Below the pieces are notes generated by a model. That model did no database searches. It saw only the letters and a list, made by a program, of their open reading frames with translations, and was not told the origin of the DNA. From Martelella sp. AD-3 (GTDB lineage: Bacteria; Pseudomonadota; Alphaproteobacteria; Rhizobiales; Rhizobiaceae): a stretch of DNA of 64,000 nt. The stretch covers positions 2,170,001 through 2,234,000 of the forward strand of contig NZ_CP014275.1 in the NCBI RefSeq assembly GCF_001578105.1, written 5' to 3'. How positions within the stretch are numbered: the first letter of the stretch is position 1; each line of letters opens with the position of its first letter. Position numbers and translations under genes: made by a program. Of this stretch, positions 1 to 8,458 are shown in pieces.

Positions 1-338
1 AGCGTTCCGGTCGGCTTCTTGCGCATCAGCACGATGTCGCCTTCCCGGATATTCTGCAGATGCTGGGTCAGCGGCCCGCCGGGAACCTTGATCGAGAAGA
101 ATTCCAGTTCCTCGGCCCAGGAAGGGCTCGCGATCGAATAGGCGCGGTAGATCGGCTTGCCGTCGACCATCAGCCCGATCATCGCGAATTCGCCAGAGCG
201 GAAGCGGAAGCCGTCGGGCCGCGTCATGGTGAAGCGGAACAGCCGGTCCGTGTAGTGCTGAACGCTCAGCACCTTCTCGCCATATACGCCGGCGGGCAGT
301 GTCGCGGCAAATTCCTCGGTCGTGGCTTGCACATTCAT
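1..338 (-). CDS. fpr: Ferredoxin-NADP(+) reductase, N-terminal part (cut by window edge)
   Basis: The first 112 residues of an FAD-dependent ferredoxin/flavodoxin-NADP reductase are visible; the C-terminal NADP-binding half lies outside the window. The FAD-binding RAYS motif (residues 65-68) and the following stretch SIKVPGGPLTQHL are typical of bacterial Fpr. The enzyme moves electrons between NADPH and ferredoxin or flavodoxin in the cytoplasm. It is transcribed in the same direction as the sulfite reductase genes and sits 146 bp after DUF934, so it may supply electrons to CysI, which has no CysJ partner here (inference). The start is the ATG at 338. Confidence 0.9.
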   Translation of the reverse strand, partial: MNVQATTEEFAATLPAGVYGEKVLSVQHYTDRLFRFTMTRPDGFRFRSGEFAMIGLMVDGKPIYRAYSIASPSWAEELEFFSIKVPGGPLTQHLQNIREGDIVLMRKKPTGT

Positions 339-484
339 GTCGACGTCTCGTCCTGTCTGCTGCACGCCGGAATGGGACCGGCGCAATCAAAATTCCGCGC
401 ATTCGCGACTGTCTACGCGCTCAGATAATACCCTCGGCGAAAGATTGCAAAGGCGGATGCCTCAAAAAAACCTGCAGCGGTCGG

Positions 485-988
485 TCATGTTTTAGCCACG
501 CGACGCCATTTGTAGCCGCCCGGCGCTGCGGACCGGCGGGCGGCGGGCTGGTAATACAGATTGACGGCGGGAAGCCGGCCTTCCCGCACGCGGCCGACCG
601 CGGTCGGGTTGTCGAGCGCGAAGCTGTCGAACCCGCATCGCAGCATCAGCACGAGCGGGTCGATCAGCACATCGCCGACGGCGCGCAGTTCTCCGCGATA
701 GCCGAGCCGCTCGCGCAGCAGCGTTGCCTGCGAAAAGGCCCGACCGTCGCTGAAGGACGGAAACGTCAGGGCGATGATCTCGATACGGTCGAGCAAGGGC
801 TCGAGTTTCAGCGGATCGTCAGACGGCCCGAGGACCACCCCGGCCCCTTCATTGCCCTGAAATCCGTTTTCGAGCATCTCGGCAAGGGGGATGAGTCGGC
901 GTTCGCCCTCGCCTGCCCTGCGTTCCTCGGTCTCGATCACCCAGGGATCGTGTTCGACGAAACCGGTCTCTCTCCAGATCACTGTCAC
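485..988 (-). CDS. DUF934 family protein of the sulfite reduction cluster
   Basis: A 167-residue protein starting at a GTG (988) that follows a GAGGAGA ribosome site; this start lies 10 bp after the cysI stop, whereas a longer reading would run back into cysI. The block FPSFSDGRAFS (residues 77-87) and the GELRAVGDVLIDP block (99-111) are hallmarks of DUF934. The family is regularly encoded beside cysI in alpha- and betaproteobacteria and is presumed to help assimilatory sulfite reduction, but no biochemical role is established. Tight spacing says it is co-translated with cysI. Confidence 0.88.
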   Translation of the reverse strand: MTVIWRETGFVEHDPWVIETEERRAGEGERRLIPLAEMLENGFQGNEGAGVVLGPSDDPLKLEPLLDRIEIIALTFPSFSDGRAFSQATLLRERLGYRGELRAVGDVLIDPLVLMLRCGFDSFALDNPTAVGRVREGRLPAVNLYYQPAARRSAAPGGYKWRRVAKT

Positions 989-998
989 TGTTCTCTCC

Positions 999-2654
999 TC
1001 AGGCGGCCCTGGCTTTTTCGGGATAGAGCGCATCCTTGAAGGGCTGCGCGCCGAGCCGGCGATAGGCTTCAATGAAGGTCTCGGAGCGATCCCTGCGCAG
1101 GTGCAGATAGGTGTCGACAATGGTCTCCACAGCGTCGGTCACCTTTTCCGGCTCGAAGCCGCGTCCGACGATTTCGCCGATCGAGGTGTTCTCATCCGCC
1201 GAGCCGCCGAGCGTGATCTGGTAGAGTTCCGCGCCCTTCTTCTCCACGCCCAGAAGGCCGATATGGCCGACATGGTGATGGCCGCAGGCATTGATGCAGC
1301 CGGAGATCTTGATTTTCAGCTCGCCGATCTCCGCCTGGCGCGCCGGATCGCCGAAACGCTCCGAAAGCTGCTGGGCCACCGGAATGGAGCGCGCATTGGC
1401 AAGCGCGCAATAGTCGAGCCCGGGACAGGCGATGATATCGGTGATCAGCCCGGCATTGCCCGTTTCAAGGCCGGCCTCCTTCAGCGCCGCATAGACGGCC
1501 TGAAGATCGGCCCGTGCGACATGCGGCAGAACGAGGTTCTGCTCATGGCTGACCCGGATTTCGTCAAAGGCAAAGCGCTCGGCGATATCGGCGACGGCTT
1601 CCATCTGCGCATCCGTCGCATCCCCCGGGATGCCGCCGATCGGTTTCAGCGAAATGGTGACCATGGCATAGTCGTCGCGCTTGTGGTCGGCGGTGTTGCG
1701 GGTCAGCCAGTCGAGATAGCCGCTGTCGGCGGTATCGAAACGGTCGCGCTCGCGGGCGGGAAGATCGGGAAGCGCGAAATAGCGACGGATAGCTTCAATG
1801 TCGCCCTCTGGGAGCGTCAGTTCGCCGTCCCTCAACGCCTCGAACTCGCGCTCGATATCCGTCTTCAGTTCCTCAAGGCCGGTCTCGTGGACCAGGATCT
1901 TGATTCGCGCCTTGTACTTGTTGTCACGCCGGCCGTTGAGATTGTAGACGCGCAGAATTGCCGTCGCATAGGCCAGAAGATCGGCCTCCGGCAGGAAATC
2001 GCGCACCTTCTTGGCAATCATCGGCGTGCGGCCCTGTCCGCCGCCGACATAGACGGCAAAGCCGAGTTCGCCGGCCTCGTTCTTCTTCAGGTGCAGGCCG
2101 ATGTCGTGGACCTGGATTGCGGCGCGGTCGCGCTCGGCGCCCGTCACGGCGATTTTGAACTTGCGCGGCAGGAATGAAAATTCCGGATGCAGCGACGACC
2201 ATTGCCTGAGGATTTCCGCATAGGGGCGCGGATCGGCAACCTCGTCGGCCGCAGCGCCGGAGAAATGATCGGCCGTGACATTGCGGATGCAATTGCCGGA
2301 CGTCTGGATCGCGTGCATCTCGACTTCGGCGAGATCGCTCAGGATTGCCGGAATGTCCTCCAGCTTCGGCCAGTTGAACTGGATGTTCTGACGCGTGGTG
2401 AAGTGGCCGTAGCCCCGGTCATATTTGCGCGCGATATGGGCGAGCGTGCGCATCTGCCGGCCGTTCATCGTGCCATAGGGCACGGCGATCCGCAGCATAT
2501 AGGCGTGGAGCTGGAGGTAGACGCCGTTCATCAGCCTCAGCGGCTTGAACTGGTCCTCGGTGATTTCGCCCGAGAGGCGGCGTTCCACCTGATCGGTAAA
2601 CTGCGCGACGCGTTCCCGGACAAAATCATGGTCGAATTCGTCATAACGATACAT
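999..2654 (-). CDS. cysI: Assimilatory sulfite (or nitrite) reductase hemoprotein
   Basis: A 551-residue siroheme/[4Fe-4S] reductase that performs the six-electron reduction of sulfite to sulfide; the family also contains nitrite reductases. The cluster-binding cysteines are present as CPGLDYC (C410, C416) and GCINACG (C453, C457). Two ferredoxin-like halves surround them, with TSGNCIRNVT near residue 120. Start ATG 2654 follows GGAGGCGTGAC and lies 1 bp after the DUF2849 stop. The cysG-DUF2849-cysI-DUF934 order points to sulfite rather than nitrite as substrate. No flavoprotein CysJ is encoded nearby, so the electron donor is probably reduced ferredoxin. Confidence 0.92.
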   Translation of the reverse strand: MYRYDEFDHDFVRERVAQFTDQVERRLSGEITEDQFKPLRLMNGVYLQLHAYMLRIAVPYGTMNGRQMRTLAHIARKYDRGYGHFTTRQNIQFNWPKLEDIPAILSDLAEVEMHAIQTSGNCIRNVTADHFSGAAADEVADPRPYAEILRQWSSLHPEFSFLPRKFKIAVTGAERDRAAIQVHDIGLHLKKNEAGELGFAVYVGGGQGRTPMIAKKVRDFLPEADLLAYATAILRVYNLNGRRDNKYKARIKILVHETGLEELKTDIEREFEALRDGELTLPEGDIEAIRRYFALPDLPARERDRFDTADSGYLDWLTRNTADHKRDDYAMVTISLKPIGGIPGDATDAQMEAVADIAERFAFDEIRVSHEQNLVLPHVARADLQAVYAALKEAGLETGNAGLITDIIACPGLDYCALANARSIPVAQQLSERFGDPARQAEIGELKIKISGCINACGHHHVGHIGLLGVEKKGAELYQITLGGSADENTSIGEIVGRGFEPEKVTDAVETIVDTYLHLRRDRSETFIEAYRRLGAQPFKDALYPEKARAA

Positions 2655-2655
2655 G

Positions 2656-2973
2656 TCACGCCTCCACATGTTCGGGTTTGGCGGGCGCATAGCCCGCTGC
2701 GTAGGGAATCGTGGGCCCCTCGGCGCGAATGCGCTCGCGCAGCCTGAGCGGCCGGATCCGGCCATCGGCTCGCTCGTCGACGTCGATCACGGCCACGTCA
2801 ACGATTAGATTGCCGGAAAAGTCGCGCTTGCCGATCTCCTCGAGGCTTGCAACCGCCGCGTCGTGGCGCGCGACGAGGGCGCGCTGAAGATCGCGCGTCC
2901 AGCTTCCGCTGGCGTCTAGCCAGACGGCAAGGCCATCGGTCAGGCGGTTTGCGGTCAGAACCTTAGCGGACAT
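2656..2973 (-). CDS. DUF2849 family protein
   Basis: A small basic/acidic mixed protein of 105 residues, lacking signal peptide or membrane segments. It is recognised as DUF2849 mainly by position: in Rhizobiales this family sits between cysG and cysI. The start codon (ATG at 2973) overlaps the end of cysG by 11 bp and its stop is 1 bp before cysI, so translation of the three genes is coupled. Role unknown; presumably an accessory factor for sulfite reductase or its cofactor. A longer reading back to 3054 overlaps cysG more deeply and has no better ribosome site. Confidence 0.85.
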   Translation of the reverse strand: MSAKVLTANRLTDGLAVWLDASGSWTRDLQRALVARHDAAVASLEEIGKRDFSGNLIVDVAVIDVDERADGRIRPLRLRERIRAEGPTIPYAAGYAPAKPEHVEA

Positions 2974-4414
2974 GGACGGCTCCCGTGAATTTCTCTTGGA
3001 CAAGATTGTTGTTGAGCGCGAGAGCGCTCGACTCCTCAAGACTGGCGCCGGCAACAGCGTCGCCGATGATCACCATGACCGGGCCGGTCAGGTCCTCGCG
3101 CGTTTCAAGCAGCGGCAGTTCGGAAAGGACGCCGTGGAACAGCCGGCGGTTCTTGCGGCTGGCATTCTCGACGACGGCGATCGTGGTGTCGGCGGGAACG
3201 CCCGCTTCCTGCAGCCGGGCGCCGAGCTTGGCGGCAACGGAACGGCCCATATAGACGGCAATGGTGGCACCCCGGACCGCAAGCGCGGCCCAGTCCGGCA
3301 AGGTGTCGCCATTAAGGTCGTGGCCGGTCGTAAAAACCAGTGTGGAGGCAACGCCCCTGAGCGTCATCGGCAGGCCGAAATCCGCGGCGGCGGCCGAGGC
3401 GGAGGTGATGCCCGGCACCACTTCGTAGGAGACCCCTGCGGCCCTGAGCGCGGCCATCTCCTCGCCGGCCCGGCCGAAAATCAGCGGATCGCCGGATTTC
3501 AGCCGCACGACGCGCTTGCCTTCCTTGGCAAGTTTCACCAACAGGTCATTGATTTCATTCTGCGACTTGGAATGGCAGTTCTTGCGCTTGCCGACGGAGA
3601 TGCGCTCCGCGTCGCGGCGGCCCATATCGACTACGGCCTGCGGCACCAGCGCATCAAAGGCAATCACGTCCGCTTCCATCAAGAGCCTGTGGGCGCGGAT
3701 CGTCAGAAGGTCCTCGGCGCCCGGCCCGGCGCCGACGAGCGCGACATGGCCTGAAACGGTAGACCCGTCGGAGATGATCTCGTCGGCCAGGCATTCGGCT
3801 TCGAGAAGACGTCCCTTTTCGACGGCGTTCGCCACCGAGCCGTTGAAAAAGCGTGACCAAAAGGCCCGTCGCGCGGCCCCGCGCGGTATGCTGGCATCCA
3901 CCTTGTCGCGCAGATTGGCGGCAAGGCGCGCCAGCGGCCCGAGCGAACGCGGCAGCATCGTGTCGATCCGGGCGCGGATCATCTGCGCCAGCACCGGCCC
4001 TGCCCCCTCCGTGCCGATGGCGATTGCGACCGGCGGGCGGGCAACAAGCGCCGGCGTATAGAAATCGCAGTCTTCCTTCTGGTCGACGGCATTGACCGGA
4101 ACGGAAAGCGCACGGGCGCAGTCGGCGATCAGGTGATCCTGCTCCGGCTCGCCGGTCGCCGCGAAGGCAAGCACCGCGCCGTCAAGCTGCTCTGCGGCAA
4201 ACGGCGCTTCGACCAGGCGCGCGCCATGCGCGACCAGAAAGGCGCGGTAGTCCTCGTCCGGGTTTTCGCCATAGGCGGCAATCTCGGCGCTCGTCTTCGC
4301 CATCAGCCGCGCCTTGGCGTAAGCCTCCGCACCGGAGCCGAAAATTGCGACCTTGCGGCCCTCAACCCTGAAAAATGCCGGAAACGCCGACAGCAATTCT
4401 TCCCTTGCGACCAT
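2963..4414 (-). CDS. cysG: Siroheme synthase (fused uroporphyrinogen-III methyltransferase and precorrin-2 dehydrogenase/ferrochelatase)
   Basis: A 483-residue bifunctional protein that makes the siroheme needed by CysI. The N-terminal Rossmann domain (about residues 1-115; nucleotide-binding loop GSGAEA at 26-31) oxidises precorrin-2 and inserts iron. A dimerisation region spans about 115-210. The C-terminal SAM-dependent methyltransferase carries VGAGPGAEDLLT (227-238) and RLKSGDPLIFGRAGEE (304-319). It is the first gene of the minus-strand cysteine cluster, so the promoter should lie in 4415-4632, where I found no operator I could name. ATG 4414 is chosen over upstream in-frame ATGs because homologous sequence begins there. 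Confidence 0.93.
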   Translation of the reverse strand: MVAREELLSAFPAFFRVEGRKVAIFGSGAEAYAKARLMAKTSAEIAAYGENPDEDYRAFLVAHGARLVEAPFAAEQLDGAVLAFAATGEPEQDHLIADCARALSVPVNAVDQKEDCDFYTPALVARPPVAIAIGTEGAGPVLAQMIRARIDTMLPRSLGPLARLAANLRDKVDASIPRGAARRAFWSRFFNGSVANAVEKGRLLEAECLADEIISDGSTVSGHVALVGAGPGAEDLLTIRAHRLLMEADVIAFDALVPQAVVDMGRRDAERISVGKRKNCHSKSQNEINDLLVKLAKEGKRVVRLKSGDPLIFGRAGEEMAALRAAGVSYEVVPGITSASAAAADFGLPMTLRGVASTLVFTTGHDLNGDTLPDWAALAVRGATIAVYMGRSVAAKLGARLQEAGVPADTTIAVVENASRKNRRLFHGVLSELPLLETREDLTGPVMVIIGDAVAGASLEESSALALNNNLVQEKFTGAVHVR

Positions 4415-4632
4415 CTTCGAGCAGTCCTTCCATTGATGACGGAATGATGAACTGCGTTGGCCCGCGCTTGAAGAAACGAAAATGCGCGACGATGCGCCGG
4501 AGAACATTTCATTCCTCAATTCCGGCATCGGCACAGCAAATTTGGCCTTCGCAGGCATCTCATCCCTTGCGCACGCGATGATTGCCCCCTTAACTGACGG
4601 CGCAAAAGAGCCTGCGAGCAAGGGGAACATGC

Positions 4633-5220
4633 ATGAACGATGCGCTTTTGACCGAACGCCTGCTGAACGTCATCGAACAAGACATCCTGCCCCTCACTTC
4701 AAAGGGGGTCGAAGCCGGCAACAAGGTTTTCGGCGCCGCCATTTTGCGGAAATCCGATCTCTCCCTCGTCATCGCCGGCACCAATGACGAGACGGCGAAC
4801 CCCCTCTGGCACGGCGAGGTGCACACGCTGAAGCAGTTTTACGAATTGCCGGTGAAACCCGACACGAAGGAGCTTCTGTTCCTCTCCACCCATGAGCCCT
4901 GCACCATGTGCATGTCGGCGATCACCTGGGCCGGGTTCGACAACTATTTCTACTTCTTCAGCCACGAGGATTCGCGCGACAGCTTCGGCATTCCCCACGA
5001 CCTGAAGATCATGAAGGAACTCTACGGGCTCGAGCCTGGCGGCTACCGGCGGCACAATGCCTTCTTTGAAGCGCGTTCGATCGTGGACATGGCCAATGCT
5101 GCGGAAGAACCGGAGAGCAGCCGTTTCCTGGCCCGGGTCGAGAGAATCAAGGCGAGCTATGCGCTTGCGTCCGAGACCTACCAATCGCATAAGGGCGAGG
5201 CCAACATCCCGCTTGACTGA
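4633..5220 (+). CDS. Cytidine/deoxycytidylate deaminase-fold nucleoside deaminase
   Basis: A 195-residue zinc-dependent deaminase. The catalytic signature is complete: H60-G-E62 for zinc and proton transfer, and P-C90-T-M-C93 for the other zinc ligands. Spacing and length resemble guanine deaminase or pyrimidine deaminases of the CDA superfamily rather than TadA, but substrate cannot be told from sequence. It is divergent from cysG across a 218-bp gap and followed 26 bp later by mazG; the two may share a transcript and a nucleotide-pool role (inference). AAGGGGAA upstream supports the ATG at 4633; the ATG 4 bp earlier is out of frame. Confidence 0.8.
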   Translation: MNDALLTERLLNVIEQDILPLTSKGVEAGNKVFGAAILRKSDLSLVIAGTNDETANPLWHGEVHTLKQFYELPVKPDTKELLFLSTHEPCTMCMSAITWAGFDNYFYFFSHEDSRDSFGIPHDLKIMKELYGLEPGGYRRHNAFFEARSIVDMANAAEEPESSRFLARVERIKASYALASETYQSHKGEANIPLD

Positions 5221-5246
5221 TATTTCCGACGCAACGGAGCATTCCA

Positions 5247-6080
5247 TTGGAGCCTTCCCGCGACATCGCCCGCCTTATCGACATAATGGCAGCCCTTCGT
5301 GATCCCGATACCGGCTGCCCCTGGGACATCAAGCAGGATTTCGAGACGATCAAGCCGTACACGATCGAGGAGGCCTACGAGGTGGCCGACGCGATCGAGC
5401 GGAAGGATTTCGACGATCTTTGCGACGAGCTCGGCGATCTCCTGCTGCAGGTCGTGTACCACGCCCGCATGGCCGAGGAGGACGGCCTGTTTTCCTTCGG
5501 AGACGTCGTGCATGCGGTGACCGCCAAGATGATCCGCCGCCACCCGCATGTCTTTGCCCGCAACGACGCCGATACGCCCGAGGCGGTGAAGATCCAGTGG
5601 GATGAAATCAAACGGCAGGAAAAGGCCGACCGTGCGGCGAGACGCGCGAAGGCCGGCGTTACCGAAGATTTCAAGGTAGGGCATCTCGGCAATGTCCAGC
5701 GCAGCTTCCCGGCGCTGACGGAGGCGCTGAAGCTGCAGGAACAGGCCGCCCGCGTCGGTTTCGACTGGTCGGAACCCGAACCGATCCTCGACAAGTTCGA
5801 GGAGGAAATCGGCGAGTTGCGCCAGGCATTGACCAGTGGCGATCAGGCAAAGATCGCTGACGAACTCGGCGATCTCATCTTCGCCGCCGTCAATCTCGGT
5901 CGCCATACGAAGACGGACCCCGAACAGGCGCTGCGCGGCACCAACACGAAGTTCCGTCGTCGCTTCAATTACATAGAGCGCTCTCTTGAGGAGAACGGTG
6001 AAAGCCTAGACGCCGCCACGCTGGAGCGCATGGAAGCGCTCTGGCAGGATGCCAAGGCGATCGAGCGCAGGCTGAAATAG
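5247..6080 (+). CDS. mazG: Nucleoside triphosphate pyrophosphohydrolase MazG
   Basis: A 277-residue protein with two all-alpha MazG domains. The metal-binding pattern EEAYE (41-45) with ELGD (61-64) occurs in the first domain, and an EEEIGEL...DELGD pattern near residues 190-215 in the second. It hydrolyses (d)NTPs to NMP and pyrophosphate, cleaning non-canonical nucleotides and, in E. coli, affecting ppGpp levels. The N-terminal stretch DPDTGCPWD is strongly conserved. The start is TTG at 5247, preceded by CGGAGC; no in-frame ATG exists before this conserved stretch. A strong terminator follows at 6093-6124. Confidence 0.92.
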   Translation: MEPSRDIARLIDIMAALRDPDTGCPWDIKQDFETIKPYTIEEAYEVADAIERKDFDDLCDELGDLLLQVVYHARMAEEDGLFSFGDVVHAVTAKMIRRHPHVFARNDADTPEAVKIQWDEIKRQEKADRAARRAKAGVTEDFKVGHLGNVQRSFPALTEALKLQEQAARVGFDWSEPEPILDKFEEEIGELRQALTSGDQAKIADELGDLIFAAVNLGRHTKTDPEQALRGTNTKFRRRFNYIERSLEENGESLDAATLERMEALWQDAKAIERRLK

Positions 6081-6092
6081 GTTCAAACCCGA

Positions 6093-6124
6093 AAAGGCCG
6101 CAGCGCTTTCGCACTGCGGCCTTT
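6093..6124. terminator. Bidirectional intrinsic terminator between mazG and the phytase-like gene
   Basis: A perfect 11-bp inverted repeat AAAGGCCGCAG (6093-6103) / CTGCGGCCTTT (6114-6124) with a 10-nt loop. A-runs flank the stem on one strand and T-runs on the other, so it can stop both converging transcripts. Confidence 0.85.
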
Positions 6125-6136
6125 CTGCAAGAGCCC

Positions 6137-6160
6137 GGCCGGCATCGCGCCGGCCTTTGT
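6137..6160 (+). terminator. Second GC-rich hairpin after mazG
   Basis: GGCCGGC (6137-6143) pairs with GCCGGCC (6149-6155) around a 5-nt loop and is followed by TTTGTC. It probably backs up the stronger terminator just upstream. Confidence 0.55.
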
Positions 6161-6164
6161 CTCA

Positions 6165-8363
6165 TTACATGTTCATCGGAACCGTGAAGAACAGCGTCTC
6201 GCCGGAGCTGTCGTCCACGCCGTCATTGTCGGTCACGGCATAGGCCGTGCCGTCGGCGGCGATGGTGAAGCCCTCGATCTTGTCGACGACATAGCCGTTG
6301 GTGGCCGACTTCATCAGCGGCAGAAGGTCGATGACTTCCTGCTTTTCGACAACGGGAAGCTCCGAGCCGATCGCGGCCGGCTTCATGTCGGCAAGCGATA
6401 CCTTGAAGAGCTTCTTGACCCTTGCGGCCGCGCCGATCTGGTTGTCACGCTCGACGATATAGACGTTCTCGCCATTGGCTGTGATTTCCGAAAGACCCAT
6501 CCAGCCCTTTTCCGGCGTTTCCAGGGGATAGGAGACGGCGCCCCATTCGCCCGTTGCCGGCGTGTAGGCCAGAAGCTTGACGAAGCCCTTGGCGTCATCG
6601 GCCCATTCGCGCTGAACGGCCATCCACAGCGTCAGGTCATCGCCCTCGCCCACCGTGGTGATGCCTTCCATGCCGAAGCGGGTCTGGCTCGCCAGCAGCT
6701 CTTCCGGCAGGTCGATGGTTTCGGTGATCTCGCCCGTACCGTCGATGTGGAGAACCGCGTGCGGCACGTCCTTGTCCGGATTGCCTTCAGACGCCAGCCA
6801 GAAACCGCCATTGCCGTCGACGGCAACGCCTTCGAGATCGAGCTTTTCGGCAGGCTCGCCATTGCGGGTAACGCGGATCGCGTCGGTGATCAGCGCCGGC
6901 TTCTTCGAAGCGTCGATGATGAAGACCGAGGGCTGGCCCGAATAGAAGCTGTCATTGACGGCATAGAGCTTCGAGGCGTCCGCTGGATCGGCGGCAAGGC
7001 CGGAGAGCGCGCCGAAGCCGATCAGCGGATCGCGGGAAACATCGGAAGCGATCTGCGGATAGTCCGCCTCGCCCTCTTCATAGGCGTAGAGCATCACATG
7101 GGCGCGCACGCCGCCGTCGGGGCCGAGGTCTTCCTCATTGGCGGTGACCAGCAGGTTGCGGGCGGGAATGGCGACGCCGCTTTCCGGACCGATGCCGGAC
7201 GGCAGAAGCTGGACCAGTTCGGGCGCATCCTGGACATTGTCATTATAGACGCCGACGACAGAACCGCGCTCGGACATGACGAAGAGGTAGTTGGTATCGC
7301 CATACTGGCCAACGATCAGGCCTTCCGGCTCGACGCCCTTCTTGCCGGCGCGCTTGTCCGGGAAGTGACCGATGGAGGCTACGGCGCGCTCGAAGGAAGC
7401 GCCGGCCTCATGCAGCAGTTCACCGGTATCGGAGAAGATCGAGAAGCCGCGCGAACCGCCCTTGTAGTCGCCCTCATTGGCGATGACGAAGCGGTCATTG
7501 TCGAGCCACTTCACCGTGTCGGGCTCGCGCGGAACGGCGGTCAGCGAACCGGTGAAATCGAGCTTGCCATCCTTTTCGGTGTCGATGCCGGTCAGGTCGA
7601 CCGTGCCGGCGGAGAAGTGGGTCTTCACCGCGCCGGTATTGCCGTCAACGACAGCGATACCGTTGTTTTCCTGCATGGTGACGACGATCTCATTGTCGTC
7701 GTTGATGTCGATGAATTCCGGTTCCGGATCGCTCGGCGCCGTCATCTCATCGAAGCCGGCCATGGCGACATGCCTGGTCGTGGCGCAATCGGCAACACCG
7801 TCCTTCAGCGAGATGATCACCAGGTCGCCGGCAGGCATCTGCGGAATTTCGCCGTCGTTCAGGTCCTCATCGCGCTCGTTTTCGATGGCGACGGCAACGA
7901 TCGAGCCATCGGGAGACACGGCAACCGAATCGGGCTGGCCGCCGAGATCGCACTGCGCTTCAAGGGTCTTCGATGCAATATCGATGACGCCGAGGAAGCC
8001 GGAAGGCGACGTGAAGCTTTCCGACGTGTTGACGCCGACAAAGGCCTTTGCGCCGGAAACGGCAACCGAGGTCGGCTCGCCCTCAAGCTTGATGGTGCCC
8101 GCGGCCTTCGGCGCGCGCGGGTCGGCAATGTCGATGAAGCCGACGGCGCCGAGCGGACTGTCGGAATAGACGAGCATGTTGCCGTCTTCGGTCGCGGTGA
8201 TGATCTCCGCGGACGTGGCGCTCATGGCGTCCATGTCGGCCGGAAGGTTTTCGTTGACGGCGAAAACGGCGATGCGGTTGAACACCTGATCGGCGGATGC
8301 CGGAATGGCGGCTGATGCGAGAAGCGCGGCGGTAAGCGCCGCACCGGAAAGGCGCAGTTTCAT
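6165..8363 (-). CDS. Secreted esterase-like protein of the phytase family with N-terminal beta-propeller
   Basis: A 732-residue exported protein. The signal peptide is clear: basic start, hydrophobic core, and PASA cleavage site at residue 24. The first ~430 residues carry repeated blade-like units (for example VAVSPDGSIVAVAIENERD), as in choice-of-anchor/lactonase propellers. The C-terminal half (about 440-725) matches the esterase-like activity of phytase domain (GLSEITANGENVYIVERDNQ). Such proteins are thought to hydrolyse phosphate or carboxyl esters in the periplasm; the substrate here is unknown. Four PHO-box-like half-sites directly upstream suggest induction on phosphate starvation. 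Start ATG follows a good AGGAGGG. Confidence 0.78.
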   Translation of the reverse strand: MKLRLSGAALTAALLASAAIPASADQVFNRIAVFAVNENLPADMDAMSATSAEIITATEDGNMLVYSDSPLGAVGFIDIADPRAPKAAGTIKLEGEPTSVAVSGAKAFVGVNTSESFTSPSGFLGVIDIASKTLEAQCDLGGQPDSVAVSPDGSIVAVAIENERDEDLNDGEIPQMPAGDLVIISLKDGVADCATTRHVAMAGFDEMTAPSDPEPEFIDINDDNEIVVTMQENNGIAVVDGNTGAVKTHFSAGTVDLTGIDTEKDGKLDFTGSLTAVPREPDTVKWLDNDRFVIANEGDYKGGSRGFSIFSDTGELLHEAGASFERAVASIGHFPDKRAGKKGVEPEGLIVGQYGDTNYLFVMSERGSVVGVYNDNVQDAPELVQLLPSGIGPESGVAIPARNLLVTANEEDLGPDGGVRAHVMLYAYEEGEADYPQIASDVSRDPLIGFGALSGLAADPADASKLYAVNDSFYSGQPSVFIIDASKKPALITDAIRVTRNGEPAEKLDLEGVAVDGNGGFWLASEGNPDKDVPHAVLHIDGTGEITETIDLPEELLASQTRFGMEGITTVGEGDDLTLWMAVQREWADDAKGFVKLLAYTPATGEWGAVSYPLETPEKGWMGLSEITANGENVYIVERDNQIGAAARVKKLFKVSLADMKPAAIGSELPVVEKQEVIDLLPLMKSATNGYVVDKIEGFTIAADGTAYAVTDNDGVDDSSGETLFFTVPMNM

Positions 8364-8382
8364 GGGTTTCCCTCCTGGGCGT

Positions 8383-8451
8383 GAAATACCGGAGGGTTGT
8401 GCGTCACGCGCGTGACAGGACGATAACGTCTTGATGACGCCCGCGTGACAG
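8383..8451 (-). promoter_or_regulatory. Tandem PHO-box-like array and -10-like element before the phytase-like gene
   Basis: Read on the minus strand, four 7-bp half-sites recur every 11 bp: CTGTCAC (8451-8445), GCGTCAT (8440-8434), ACGTTAT (8429-8423) and CTGTCAC (8418-8412). The 7+4 layout is that of PhoB binding sites. The outer two match the consensus half-site best. A TATTTC (8388-8383) downstream could be the -10. The gene starts 49 bp after the last half-site. Confidence 0.6.
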
Positions 8452-8458
8452 ATTTGTC

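Noticed and set aside
6747..8315. A 522-codon open frame antisense to the phytase-like gene
   Set aside because: Composition is that of an antisense shadow, and the opposite strand has a signal peptide, ribosome site and recognisable domains.
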